This document shows positions 45,401 through 57,397 of a stretch of 64,000 nucleotides of DNA, piece by piece. The notes beneath the pieces are model-generated. The model was not told where the DNA came from. It saw nothing but the letters and a program-made list of their open reading frames with translations, and did not search any database. The stretch's first letter is position 1, and every line of letters begins with the position of its first letter. The translations under genes were made by a program, and so were the position numbers. The DNA comes from Madurella fahalii. Taxonomy: Eukaryota > Ascomycota > Sordariomycetes > Sordariales. Where the stretch lies: NCBI GenBank assembly GCA_029876055.1, contig CM056874.1, positions 6,324,001 to 6,388,000 of the forward strand, given 5' to 3'.

Positions 45401-46177
45401 TACCAACCTCGCCCACTTTTCGTTCGCTTCGCCCGCCCCGTCTCTTTTTTCTCCCCTGTTCACGCCCTGGCCTTCCATTTCCTCCGCGACGCTCGTTTCT
45501 CACGCTCTCCGCTACGACATAGGATCTCTTGGACTGGAAGCGCCGGGCCAACCTGCACGCAAACACATAACCGGCAACAGCCCACGGGCCCTTTCCGCTC
45601 GTTTGGATCCGGATTTTCAACGCTGGTGGGACACTGCATCCCGGAAATAGAGTTAAAAGAAGATCAGGGTCTGCGATCAGATCCCGCCTCGACTTCTACT
45701 TTGGCGGGCGTGGACAGCCACGAACAAGCGCTCTCGAGCACCCGACCGGTCGCTAGCATCGCCTCTTTACTGGGTCTTGTCACCTGCAACGTTGAGCCGC
45801 GAATACGGGAAGAGAGATTGGGCGCTTCCCGAGCCTTCCGGCCACCCATCACACCGACCACGTTTCGACGACGAGGGAGAAGGAGGAAGGCCACAAGATA
45901 TCACGAAGGTGCAGATTTGACGGACATTGGATTGCAATCGCTTTTTTGGTCACGACCCCGCACGTGACGCTCGCGGCGACCGCCTACGATTCCGCGTCAA
46001 AAGGAGATTGACATTTGACCTCGGACGGCAGCTGGGCTAGTTGGATTGACTGGCGCTTTGTCGAGCTTGATTTCTGCAGGCTTTTTGGCCGGCTCCCAAA
46101 CACACACACACCCCCGCAAGCTTGCAGCTGCAGTCACGAATCACTCGTCCACACTCTGATCGGGCAAATACTGCGCG
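39468..46177. other. Gene-poor 6.7 kb tract
   Basis: Only short open frames with no recognisable protein character. A 108-codon minus frame with an ATG at 40372 contains one hydrophobic stretch and could be a small membrane protein, but I do not call it. A T25 run lies at 44321-44345. The last ~1.2 kb (45.0-46.1) is pyrimidine-rich on the plus strand and reads as promoter and leader of the CFEM-like gene. No transposon ends or enzymes are visible. Confidence 0.45.
44321..44345. repeat. T25 homopolymer
   Basis: Uninterrupted run of 25 T. Confidence 0.9.
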
Positions 46178-47061
46178 ATGGGTATGTTATCCGCCAACGA
46201 TGCAGCCGACATCGTCTTCAGTCCCGCCTTTGCAGGCAGGTTCATTAACCCTTGGTTATAGAAACAACACTCTTCCCCGTACAGGCGCTGCCGAGTTGCC
46301 TCCCGGAGTGCGGTCCCATGTTCGACGTCAACGGAGCATGCGTACCACCGGGAGCTGAGCCTGCTGATGCCGGTACTTACAGCAGCTGTTTCTGCAACGA
46401 TCCACGTCTTGCTCCCTTCAGTACAGGAACTGCTGGCGTATGCGACAACGCGTGTGCAACGAACCCTGCAGACCTTGGTTTGATCCAGGGCTGGTACAGA
46501 AGCTTCTGCGAAAACGCCGTTGATAACGGAAACACACAGCCCACAACATCGTCAAGGCCGGGCAATGCAGTGGGGAGTAATAACGGCGGTGGTGGCGGGA
46601 CATGGTAAGGGGACACCCATTTTTTATTGATCTTTATTTATTTATTTTGTCTTTGTTTCTCCCCTTCGGACCACTCGCACATGCATGCGGCTTCCCGCAT
46701 ACCAATGCTACCATATCGCTGCCTCTATAACCGCAAAATACTAACGGTACTGGTACTTTCCAGGATCGACAATCACTATCAATGGGTCATCTTTCTCGTC
46801 ATCATGATTGTCGCTATCGTAGGAATCTGGGTCGGTGCCTGCATCTGGCGGCGCCGCTACCTCCGCAAGAAGGACCTGCAGTACGCTCTTGGTACGAATC
46901 TCGCCCGTGCGACCGAGTCCGGCCGGGTGGTGCCCAACACGAGCAGCGCCGGCTCAATACACGCCCCGGCAGCGGGCATGTTTGACCCCGCGCCCATCAG
47001 CTCTGCCCGCGTCTTCGAAGAGAAGCCCAAGAAGAAGTGGACTGTCATGGGCAGGACCTAA
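46178..47061 (+). CDS. Single-pass membrane protein with CFEM-like cysteine pattern
   Basis: Exons 46178-46181, 46262-46604 and 46764-47061 give 214 aa. The first exon is only ATG plus one base; the intron GTATGT...TTATAG restores GAA as codon 2. Residues 1-90 hold eight cysteines (14, 18, 28, 44, 46, 62, 66, 84) in the order and near-spacing of a CFEM domain: C-x3-C-x9-C-x15-CxC-x15-C-x3-C-x17-C. The third loop is longer than the CFEM rule. A Thr/Ser/Asn/Gly linker leads to one membrane span (WVIFLVIMIVAIVGIWVGA) and a basic border (RRRYLRKK), so the Cys-rich part should be outside. No cleavable signal peptide is seen. The tail is about 75 aa, ending EEKPKKKWTVMGRT. Function unknown; haem or iron binding is known for some CFEM proteins only. 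Confidence 0.78.
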
Positions 47062-47684
47062 CTAACACATCCGATATAAGCACGCACGCATACACACATA
47101 CACACACGATCTCTCTCTGTCCCACACTTGCACCAACTCTCATAGACGTCGTATATATCCTCCCCTTGTTCCTCACCTGCATGGACTGGACGGGCCACAG
47201 AACCTCCGTGTCTTCTACACCTTGTGCATGCAGCAACATGGGCTTTTCGGTTACAACCTACAGAACTGTAATAAGTTTGGAATACCGCTTCTTCTTTTCC
47301 TCTTTACAAAGAAGACAGACCGGGAAAAATCTAGTTGGAAATGACATGCCTGGGGCGTTTAGGGTGGTATTTGGGATCCACGGATTGGAGTTGGGATGAT
47401 GACTGACAATTCTCGGTTTTTCTTTATTTTTTCCTTATCCTTCATTCTCTTATTGATGGCTGGAGGAGGGTAGGCATGTTCATATTCTTTGATTCCCGCT
47501 TTTACTACCAAGTATTCAACATAGACATTCCTTCGGTCCCTCGTCCTCATAGCTCTGTCTTCTTCCCCTCTTCCTATCCTTTCTCGTGACGGCGGATCTT
47601 GGTTTTCGAACTCGGACAGCGACTGCAAACAGCCAAACTTGAAGAGGCGGTAAACCATCAACACCTTCTAACAACCCGATGAAT
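47062..47684. other. Intergenic before tRNA-Tyr
   Basis: 3' flank of the membrane-protein gene, with CT-rich and T-rich stretches. No gene seen. Confidence 0.5.
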
Positions 47685-47772
47685 CCCCTTGTGGTGTAGT
47701 TGGCTATCACGTTCGGCTGTAAAGGAATTTATTGATACCGAAAGGTCACCGGCTCGATTCCGGTCGAGGGGA
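47685..47772 (+). tRNA. tRNA-Tyr (GTA anticodon) with intron
   Basis: A full cloverleaf can be drawn. The acceptor pairs CCCCTTG with CGAGGGG, and the discriminator is A. The D arm is TGGTGTAGTTGGCTATCA. The anticodon stem is TTCGG/CCGAA with loop CTGTAAA once a 14-nt intron (about 47723-47736) after position 37 is removed. The T arm is ACCGG-CTCGATT-CCGGT. The C1-G72 pair and the intron next to the GTA anticodon are hallmarks of eukaryotic nuclear tRNA-Tyr. Confidence 0.95.
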
Positions 47773-47776
47773 CTTA

Positions 47777-47782
47777 TTTTTT
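47777..47782 (+). terminator. RNA polymerase III terminator of tRNA-Tyr
   Basis: Run of six T beginning four bases after the mature 3' end. Confidence 0.8.
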
Positions 47783-48086
47783 CCCGTATGTATTTTTTGT
47801 TTTTATTTTTCCCCGTCCATCCATCTCTGGATTTTGAAAGGTTACCCCTGACTGGATCCTGTCCGGGCTGGTGTGGAGCATTATTTGTTTGCCTCAAAAC
47901 ATTTTATGTAGAACTGAGAGGAAGGCGCACCGCCACTTCCATCCAGTCTCAGGTCACAGGAACCAACATAATCGACGTTGGATCGGATGAAACGATTGCA
48001 TTGGCTCGGCGCGGCTGTTGTTCCCACCTACACGTAAATCAAGGGGGGAAGATCATCGCCGGTTGGGGGTTCTTCCCGAACCAACA

Positions 48087-48106
48087 CCCCCCCCCCCCCC
48101 CCCCCC
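48087..48106. repeat. C20 homopolymer
   Basis: Uninterrupted run of 20 C, unusual in length for a G/C homopolymer. Confidence 0.9.
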
Positions 48107-48366
48107 GGGAACCAAGATACTGGAACCATTGCTTTGCCTCAGACTGGTGATGTTGATTGATTGATGGAAAGCAAAATATCCTGCAGATGTTATATGATGT
48201 GCACTGTGCCCTAAAATCCCCAAACGATGTCGCGTCTAATCTTTTAACCTCTGCTACACAACAAGTCATGCTCACTCTGCCATAGATGCACCTTGCCAGC
48301 GAACAATCTCATCGTCACCGAACCGACGCTTCAACACTCCCTTACACTTATTGACCGCTCACACTC

Positions 48367-51300
48367 TCACCTCAGGGGCAGCGCCTGCGCCTCCAGCTTG
48401 GCCTGTTCCTCCGCCGCGTCCATGTACAAGTCAATCAGACAGCCCGCCGACCATGCCTGAGTAGGGGACTGCGAAATTGGTCAGCTACCGCAACTTCTCA
48501 TCATCATCACTATCATCAGAAAACAGAAAAGGAAAGAACTCACCGAATCAGGACACTCCTCCCCTCCCTTTTGCGTCAGCTCCGTCAGCCCGGCCCACGG
48601 ACTCCGCTGGATCATCTCCTTGCACGCAATCAACCGCCGCGTCACCTGCTGGAACGCCTCGGTGCGGCCCTCGGCATCGTCCCTCCCGCGCCGCATCAAG
48701 TCGAACTTGAGCAGCGCCCTGAGGAAGAACCCTGTCGGCCACAGCCACTCCGGGCCCTGGTGGTAGTTGCGACCCTTGCTGGTTGCAAAGTCGTCGCTGT
48801 CTTCGCTGTTGCGGTAGTACGGCCGATAATTCAGGTCGCTCGGGTCCAGGGTGGCCATGCCGGTGGGCCCGCGGAGAACCTTGTCGGCGACGCACAGGGC
48901 GTGCATGGCGTGGTCTGGCTCGAAGAGGTCGGGGGCGACCGTCATGGCGATTGGGAAGTTGGGCCGCAGTTGGTAATCCTCGTATTCCTTGCCCGAGCGG
49001 TACAGGTCCTTGTAGATGCCGCGGCGGTTGATCACGGCAGGATTGACGTCGTACTGGGTGTCAGAGGCGGAGGAGATCGGGACAAAGTAGCAGCGCTCAA
49101 AGTTGTCCTTGATGAGGCTTGCCCAGGCTTTGAAGGTAATTTGGGAGCCGTCGGACTTTCGGACCCCGGTTTGCTCGTATTTACCCGTCTCGTTTAGGGT
49201 AGACAGCCAGTTGAGAGCGCTGTAAAGGAGGCCGGTAATCTCCACGGCGGCGCCATCACGAGGGGTTCCCGGGACGCCCTTTGAGCCCGCGCGTTCGCTC
49301 TCGCCCATCTTATCCATCCAGGTGCCGCAGTTGCTCTGATTCCCGCCAAAGATGAACCCGTTGCTCCAATCGACTTTGATCTCCTGGTTGAAGCCCTCGT
49401 CACTCATCTGCATATCCAGACCAGGGCCGGCATTTGCCTCTCGGAACTTCATCCCTTCAGCGTGGCGCTGGAAGACCTCTTGGATAACCTCGCGAATCGT
49501 GCTCTCCTTGCTGTATGCCCGAGGGTCATCAGAGGAAAACCAGGTGTCATCATACGGCAGGAAACGCCGCTTGACCTTTTCGTCAAGCAACGACAAGCCG
49601 TCTGGCGCGATCCGAGTGTAGTCTTGGATACACTGCAAGAAGAACCACACCGAATCCCGGGCATTGAAACGCGGGGTGTTACCGCTCCCAAGAAGGTTGG
49701 GGATCATGCCGTGCTTGAGGACGCTCGCAAAAGCGCGGATGTGCTCCTTTGCCTCCTCAAAACGGCCGGTGCCGAGGTACAGGCCTCGAAGAGAGATGAA
49801 GACGTCGCGGCCCCAGCAGCGAGCCCACTCGACCGCAAAATGCGGAAGACCAGCGGCTAGCGACGGTACCAGACGGTTCGGATACAGGGAAGCAGATTGA
49901 ACGAGACCAGTCTGTTGAACACTGACCATGGCCAGGCTTTGCAAAAACCACTGCCCTTTCCGGACGTCGGTGTTCATGAGAGATATTCCTCTCTCCACGG
50001 CTGCCATGTAGGCAGTCCGGAGCACCAAGCCGAAATACCGCGGGAGAAGGAAGCTAGGGATGCTACGGATTGCATCAAACCGCTCCTTGAGCCAGGCTGC
50101 AGGCTTCGCCAGCCGGCTGTAAAGTGGTCGTGTAGAGGCACGTTCAAGCCTGCCCACGATGTAGTCGAGCATCCATTGTCCCTCCCGAAGGTTTTGGCAA
50201 AGCGGATGCGCGAGGTTGTTGTCCTTAATGATATCCTTGAGAACACTCCACCACCCTTGCAAACCGGCGTAGACGAGCTTGCCGTGTCCGGGAATGTCGT
50301 ACACTCCGTCCTTCCCATCACTCGCGTCTCGCTCCTCTGGCTCGCACTTATACAGCAGGAAGTTCAGGTCCACCAGGTCGAGGCTGTCCATGGCATCCCT
50401 GGCGCCGGATGTGACAAAGGTATCTAGGCCGCTCGAGTGCTCTGCTGCCGGGATCCATGTCTCGAAAAGCGCAATGCTGCCAGGAGGGAACTTCTCGCGG
50501 ACGGTAATGATAGTTTCATCCCCTTTCACCTCCATACGTATCCCCGGCAGTCCGATGACACGGCTAGGAAGGCCCCGCAAATATCTGTTGTCGCTCAAAA
50601 CTTCCTCGATGGCCTCTTTACTAGAGTCCACTTCGAGCATCCAGCTGCCGAGGTGCTTGGCCTTGGTGCCGGTGAGGCGGACGGGATTAAACGCGCCGTT
50701 TCCGTTTCCATAGCCGGGGAAAGCAGTGTGTGCGATCAAGAAGTACCCCTTTCTAGACCCAGGATGAACTCTGTGGACGGTGACGTACTCCTCTTCATGG
50801 TGTATGTGCGTCTCATCATAGCCGTCCATCCCCATCAATGTGTGGATCTGGTTGAGCAGCTTCTTGACACTCCCAATGCCTCCTTTGCCTTCGCCGACCC
50901 GCACCGGATGCTTAGAGGACTCCGAGGTATACAGACGAGTCTCCCCAACAAGGTCAACTAGCCTGGGGTAGATCTCATCATATCCCATGACACTGCCGGT
51001 CGCACTGGCGCACATGCTAACCAGGGCCGCGTTGGGCAGAGTGTCCCGGGCGTCCCGCTTCTGAGCAGGGACTTCATTGTCGTGGGTGCAGTCCATAAAC
51101 AAGGCTTGGACGGGAACGGGTTTGATACGGCGGATGATCTCGCGGGTGTACCGGTGGCCATTTGTTGCACTGTCATGCCCATTTTCTCTGTTGTGACGCA
51201 CCTCGGCACTTGAAATCTCGTCCACCTCAAAGCTCCCGATGGGACGGCCACCGTGGCGATGAACCAGCCGGCTCAGCTCGCCAGTGCTCCATGCCTGCAT

Positions 51301-53209
51301 CGCCTCCCGGATGAGGGCGCTCAATCCGAGCCGCTTCACGAACACGTAATCCATCTCTTCGGAGCCAGTGAAGAGCTCAGCGACGACATAGAGGTTCGGG
51401 CGGACACGGCGGGCTTCATCTAGGATGTGCTCAGCGACATGAAGCGGCGTCGAGTGGCAATTGTCAATCCGGAAACCGGCGAAATACTTGGCGAGCATCC
51501 GGGCGTACTTGGTCATGTGTTCCCAGAGCCACGGGCTGTCTTTCGGACCGGCGCCGTAACGAAGCTTCGTACAATCCCCCCATACAATGACTTCTCGACG
51601 GAGATAGACCCGAGACTGCGGACCGGCATTGTCGATCAAGGCGTTGCCTCCCCATACCCATCCGTTATTCACGAGGACCAGGTCTTCTTTCTTGTGCTTG
51701 GCAGTGGTCTCGTTTTGTGGAAGGCGGGTGAAATACGACTCGATGAGAGGGTTTTCTCGGTTGATTGGGCCCAGGTTCGGCCCATGCTCATCCAGGCGGA
51801 CATACTTAATGCGGTTGAACAGCTGTTGAAGGGTCTCGGCCACATCTGTATCGTATTCTTCGTAGAATGGGACGTTGACAATCTCCAAGATTTGCATCAT
51901 CTTAGATCGAGCCGCTGCTTGGTCTGCACTTTCTCCCTTGTCACCCTCATATCTGCCGAAAACTGCAGACAAAAGGGCAGCGGCGGCGCCAGGATCGACC
52001 CTCCTCCTGAAACGCTCCCCAAGGCGGTCCGTCCCCTTAAGGCCATGCTTCATCAGCCACTTTGCATGCTCTTCGAGGCTTACGGCATGGAGAGCGTCGG
52101 GTCCGCCCGTGCCGAGGGATCCCTCGGGGAATGTAACTTTGCCAATAACCCAGGACTCAATCGCCGCATCGGCATCCCGGTCGACATCAATCACGTAGTA
52201 TTCCCAAAGACGGATTTCTGCGATGACTTCCTTCTTGATTGCGTCCATGATCTTGAGGAGGTCGTCGAGCGACTTGAGCTCGGTAGGCAGCCCGAGCTTC
52301 TCTAGCTTGAAGCTTAATTCGAGGAGCTTCGTGTCGAGGAGATATGCCGATTCCAGCCACGGCGCCGTGGTCAAGTTGTACCCAGCCTCCGGATGTTCTT
52401 GTAGCCAGGCGGTGTTGTTGGCGGTATGGTTGAGGACAATGTCCGTCAAGCTGAGCAAAGAATGGTTCTTCTCCAAACTTTCCACCATTTTCTCAACGTC
52501 CTTGTCGCCTCCCGGAAAGCACTGAGGATCCCACCCCAGCTGGTCATACAAGCTATATGGCGAGTTTGATACGCCCCGGACTTGCAAGGGGGTGAAATGC
52601 ACCATGTTGTAACCACGGTCGCTGATGCCCCGGAGGTGACGCTCCCAGTCCTGCGGGTACTTACCCATGAACTTGCTAATGACGGAGAAGACGGACAGGG
52701 CTGGTAGCGGGAGCGGTTTGCCGTCGAGTGTGAGACGAGGAGCGACATCGATGTAGTACCATGGTGTTTTCTTGGTCCTGACATGGGGACCGCTCCCGTT
52801 CTGAGTCAAGTCGCTCGCAAGCTCGGGCAACTCTGCGTAGGTGGCATAAAAGGCGTATGCGCCGGCTTCGTAGACGGGAATCGATATCTCGATCGTGCGG
52901 TTAAAGTCGGGAACAAGCCTGCAGTGGTTTGCTTAGTTTCCCCATTGCAATTGCCCGGTGTTGCGGAGAATCGACCTACTTGAACTCGCGGAACTTGTCA
53001 CGGTGGAATTCAGCACCATGCTCCGGGATGTTGACCCACAAGCTGCCATGACGGCAGATGCTCGAGGTGCCCTCAATTGCAAAGCGTATGGTGATGGGGT
53101 CGTTGTTCTTGGGAGCGAGGTAGATGTACTCCCCGGGCACCTGGGGCGACCCATCGTCGTTAAGGGGCAGCAGATAGACTTCGTTGGAAACCATGGTTTT
53201 GGGGATCAT
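48367..53209 (-). CDS. GDB1: Glycogen debranching enzyme
   Basis: Bifunctional cytosolic enzyme: 4-alpha-glucanotransferase plus amylo-1,6-glucosidase. Exons 53209-52980, 52918-48544 and 48468-48367 give 1568 aa, close to yeast Gdb1. The N-terminal GH13-like transferase half carries FRIDNCHSTP (Asp about 562, nucleophile position), VVAELFTGSE and MDCTHDNE, the three carboxylate blocks. The C-terminal glucosidase half has CWGRDVFISLRG, ARDSVWFFLQCIQDY and NGFIFGGNQSNCGTWMDKMG. The last small exon supplies the expected end (SPTQAWSAGCLIDLYMDAA). The open frame runs past the true donor at 48543, so an uncorrected frame would end wrongly. The start is ATG 53209; a second ATG 15 nt downstream (MVSNEVYLL) is equally plausible. 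Divergent from GPD1. Confidence 0.95.
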
Positions 53210-55878
53210 GTTGACGAGGGGAAACGGAGCTCGGGAGCTTCCAAACTGATAAGGTAGCTAAGATACGTCGATTGCCCCGCGTTGGGTTCCAATGCCGAGC
53301 TGATCACTTCCCCAAGCACCAGACAAGGCAGAGGAGAAGGGCAAGAGATCTGACGAACCTCGACATCCCAAAGGAGATTTTCTTCGAGAACAAGATCGAG
53401 TACAGCAAATTGAATTTGTATCACAAGGTTAAGTTAATTCCCTGTTTCTGCCAAATGAAGAGGAGAGGAAAGAGAAGCTAGCAAAACATTGGCAGCTAGA
53501 CGAAGCTCCGCTGCAAACTTGAACGAACCACGACGAGAGAAATGTGGAATTGAAGAAGAGGTAGAAACAGGGCAATGGAACTAGACGCCGCCTGCAGGTC
53601 TCTAGGATTCACCCGGGAGAGCACAAAGTGCTACCATAACAAGACGAATTTGGAAGTTTCGGGTTGACGGCCGGGCTTCTAGGCCCCGTCCTTCAGCCCG
53701 GCGCTCGCAAGAATGTCGTCAGCGGGGCGCACAGGCCGGCCAAGGCTGTGGCCCAGCGCAAATGTTGGTTTCAATATTGAACATGGGTCAGCGAATCCAT
53801 CTGGGCTACCTGCTGGTCGGTAATTTTGAAGCGCCGTGCCTGTTGCTGAAACCGCAATTCACCTGCTATTTGTTGATTTAGTTTTGAGCGATGGAGTGTG
53901 CCTTACAATCTCAACTCCCAGCATGCCCTCGGATCTGCTTGTCGTAGCCAGGTGGTGGGGCCCAAGTTCGTCGGCTAGATCCTCGGGGCTCTTGCATTAC
54001 AATGCATCTGATTTTAGTAAAAGTCTTGGGGTATTATTCGAGAGCTCCCGACAGTTTCAACGTACAGTCCGTTCCCTCGAATTCGGTGCCTCTCGCTGTA
54101 AATTCCGTTTCCGTTGCTTCTAAGGCGGGCGCAAACACGAGCCGCCCCGCCCCCGCCCGATTTAGCAAGTTCAATGCCCACATGTTCGATGACATCACAG
54201 CCAGGCCGCGCCGCAACGGATCGCCTTCAGTGATTCGCAACTTGACGTCTTGGCAAGCCTGGTTTCCGCCGACCGGTCCAGATCGCTGGGCAGGGCAGCC
54301 TGGAGGAGCATTCCCGGCAATTGACCTGTCGATCAAGCAGTCAAGAACCTAGGTGTATGTACATTGCTTGCATCGCATCGGACCCTGAAGGTCCTTGTGC
54401 TCGAGGCTCGTCATCAACGGTGCTCCGGTGTACAGCCAACGTCCCGCCCCAGCAGCCTAGAATGCTCGGGCTGTTTTACTTGATGGATTTATCTAGGCTT
54501 GTTTTTCTCACCATGCCCGTCTCGCCCGGGCAACTCTCCCAGTCTGAGATCTAGTGTAGCCAAGACGACAGATTGAATAGATGGCCCCTGAGAAGGAAAT
54601 GTTGATGACAATGCCCTGGGTCTTGCTAAAACACCCCCCAAAAACGGTTGGAATGTAACTGCGCTCAGAGGTACGGTGCTGTATTGTTTATCAAGAGAGT
54701 AACATCTGGTTGGCCCACAGCCAGCGCGCCACGAAGCCCCCGGGGCAATAGCGCTGTCGGATCCTCGCTTCCCGTCGGTTGCCGATAGGTGAGGTTCCGG
54801 AAGGGGCCGGACTGGACTCGCCTTGGCTCGGCAAGGTCGGTGGAGTAGCGAGGTTAATACTTGTATATCCTCCAGGCTTTGCGAGAAAATACAGTGTATA
54901 TGGCATTATTTGGTATCATATAAATGCATAGCTTCAACGGCCCGAGGCTAGCGCTAGCCCGTGCCAGGGCTAACGCGTGTGCTGTTCCAAACTGCTGGAA
55001 TAAGCCTCGGGATGCTGTGCTGCGCTGCGGTTCGCGTACCTAGCGCCAATTGAAGAAGCGGAAAAGACAGACCAGGGCAGTAGCTTGTTCATCTGCACCC
55101 GGCGACCCGATGCCTCGGTGTTAGATGGGGGCGTTTTGGTTGTGGTGTCGCTGGCCGAGCCTTGGCAGACCCGCGGCCTCGGCGAACGGAGAGGCCGACG
55201 GAATGTGGCCGAGGGCCACACGGTGTTGCCAGCTGCGCCGCGCTGTCACAAGCTTGCGGTTGCTGTAGAGCTGTGCGCTAAAAAAGAAAATTTAACAGGA
55301 GAGCAGCCGAAACGGAAGGCGGTCAGCAGAATTCTGCCACCTCCTTGCGTCATGGTTCGCTGCGCGGGCCAACCGGTGCTTGCAGCGAGCTCGGTCAAGA
55401 CGCAATCGTGGCGGTCATCGACTGATCGAAATTCATGGGATCGGTGGCTCTTGCACACACAAAGACAGCTCAACAGAACAACTGGGGCTAGAGCCGGGTC
55501 TGCATTTCTTTTTGTGGTCCCAATGGTGCGTGTCGCTGGAAGGTCTCCTCTCTTGGCCCCGTATAAAAACGCTTGCAAGAGCATCCCTGGCTTGCAGACC
55601 GATTCGTTTGGGGCGTCCCTTGCTCACAGCCATCGCCGCTTACCGCATCTCCATTCTTCGCCCAACGTGACCGGTTTGTCCCATTCCCACCGACATATCC
55701 ACTTCTCCAAACCCAAACTCAGTCGGCCGAACTGGGGTTTCTTATCATCTCAACGGCCGCGCACATCTTGTCTCATCTGAAGCCCACATCCCAACCACGT
55801 CAGACGAAGAGTGCAACCGTCGCTCTCTTTAGCACACAGCGCCCCGTTGTTGCCCAGACACCCTCGCAAACAGCAAAA
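53210..55878. promoter_or_regulatory. Divergent upstream region, GDB1 / GPD1
   Basis: 2.67 kb without a convincing gene. The GPD1 side has a TATA box (55562-55569) and a long CT-rich leader. Short open frames occur but none has protein character. Confidence 0.5.
55562..55569 (+). promoter_or_regulatory. TATA box of GPD1
   Basis: TATAAAAA lies about 310 bp upstream of the ATG. The pyrimidine-rich DNA that follows is typical of strong fungal promoters with long leaders. Confidence 0.6.
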
Positions 55879-57117
55879 ATGGCGGTGTCCTCAGGTCCCC
55901 GTCACAAGCACAAAGTGACCGTCATCGGTTCCGGCAATTGGGGCACGACAGTTGCGAAGCTCGTCGCCGAAAGCACGCGGGAGCACCCGGATATCTTCGA
56001 GGAGGATGTGCAGATGTGGGTGTACGAGGAGGACGTGGTCATCCCCTCAAACTCGCCGCACTACGATGCTTCGGTCGGCGACAAGCCGCAGAAGCTGACG
56101 TCGGTCATCAACAAATACCACGAGAACGTCAAATACCTCTCGGGCATCTCTCTGCCGACCAACATTATTGCAAACCCCTCGCTCCTTGACGCCGTCAAAA
56201 ACTCGTCGATCCTCATCTTCAACCTTCCGCATGAATTCATTGGCAACATCTGCAAACAGATCAAGGGCCACATTCTCCCCTTTGCGCGGGGCATCAGCTG
56301 CATCAAGGGCGTGACGGTGACGGATGACAAGATCGAGCTGATATGCGAGTACATTGGCGAGGAGCTCGAGATCTATTGCGGCGCCCTGAGCGGTGCCAAC
56401 ATCGCCAGCGAGATTGCCAACGAGATGTGGTGCGAGACGACGATTGCCTACAACACCCCGCCATGCGACCGGCGCAGCCTTAACGGAGCAGCGGCCGAGA
56501 ATGGGGATGGTTTGGCGGTGGCGGAGCACCGTGACTCGCGCGGCCAGATCATCAAGACGAGGCTGACACCGTTGCCGCACGACTACCCGCCCCTCGACCA
56601 CGACGAATTCCACAAGCTCTTCAGCCGGCCCTACTTCACCGTCTCGATGGTCTCGGATGTGGTCGGTGTTTCGCTCGGCGGAGCGCTCAAGAATATTGTT
56701 GCCATCGCTTGCGGCTTCGTCGAGGGCCACGGTTGGAACATGACGGCCAAGACGGCGGTCATGCGGCGGGGCATGCTCGAGATTATCCAGTTCGCCCGCG
56801 AGTTCTACCCGGAGACGATCCAGGAGAAGACATTCTGGGAGGAAAGCGCGGGCTGGGGTGACATGATAGTAAGCTGCACTGCGGCGCGCAACTGGCGCTA
56901 CTCCAAGATGGCGGCCGAGCGCGGCGTCTCGGTGCAGGAGATTGAGCGGACCGAGCTGAATGGCCAGAAGCTGCAAGGCATCTCAACGTCGAGAGAAGTG
57001 AGCAGCTTCTTGAGGGCGCGGGGCGTGGAGGACAAGTATCCACTGTTTAAGCTAGTTGACGGGATTCTCGATTGCATGGTTAAGGTGGAGGATATTCCCA
57101 GCCTGTTCAGGAAGTAG
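55879..57117 (+). CDS. GPD1: Glycerol-3-phosphate dehydrogenase (NAD+)
   Basis: Cytosolic enzyme reducing dihydroxyacetone phosphate to glycerol-3-phosphate, used in glycerol production and redox balance. Single exon, 412 aa. The NAD-binding loop is GSGNWGTT (GxGxxG at 17-22), and a C-terminal alpha-helical domain holds the catalytic lysine in LGGALKNIVAIACGF (Lys271). Other family blocks are KNSSILIFNLPHEF, CGALSGANIASEIA and ESAGWGDMIVSC. A 30-40 residue insertion rich in Ala/Glu/Arg (CDRRSLNGAAAENGDGL and on) sits before the PHDYPPLDHDEFHKLF segment. The frame is open upstream of the ATG but has no earlier ATG. No peroxisomal PTS is evident. Confidence 0.95.
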   Translation: MAVSSGPRHKHKVTVIGSGNWGTTVAKLVAESTREHPDIFEEDVQMWVYEEDVVIPSNSPHYDASVGDKPQKLTSVINKYHENVKYLSGISLPTNIIANPSLLDAVKNSSILIFNLPHEFIGNICKQIKGHILPFARGISCIKGVTVTDDKIELICEYIGEELEIYCGALSGANIASEIANEMWCETTIAYNTPPCDRRSLNGAAAENGDGLAVAEHRDSRGQIIKTRLTPLPHDYPPLDHDEFHKLFSRPYFTVSMVSDVVGVSLGGALKNIVAIACGFVEGHGWNMTAKTAVMRRGMLEIIQFAREFYPETIQEKTFWEESAGWGDMIVSCTAARNWRYSKMAAERGVSVQEIERTELNGQKLQGISTSREVSSFLRARGVEDKYPLFKLVDGILDCMVKVEDIPSLFRK

Positions 57118-57397
57118 ACGCATGGCGCGGGACGGCACGAAGCGGTGCGGAGGACCGGCACAGGCTCGCTTACCAAGGCGTTCTAGATGAGGGTGGTATT
57201 GGTCCCCCACGGGGCCGGCCCAACAGAGTAGATGTAATACTGCACAGCGATCCCCAATAACAAAGCTATTTCAGTTTTCCATAATGAGGCCAAAAGTTAG
57301 AGCCGCCCAAGCTCGAATCTGAAATTCGTCAACTCGTATCCCATAACTAGAAACTAGACAGAATGATATCCTTCTAAAGTAGTCTAACTTGCATGCG

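Larger units (their letters stand above)
47773..48366. other. Intergenic, tRNA-Tyr / GDB1
   Basis: Contains a C20 homopolymer at 48087-48106. No gene seen. Confidence 0.5.

Noticed and set aside
44897..45650. Overlapping open frames on both strands (193 and 221 codons)
   Set aside because: Pyrimidine-rich promoter-type DNA keeps both strands open; neither frame has domain-like sequence.
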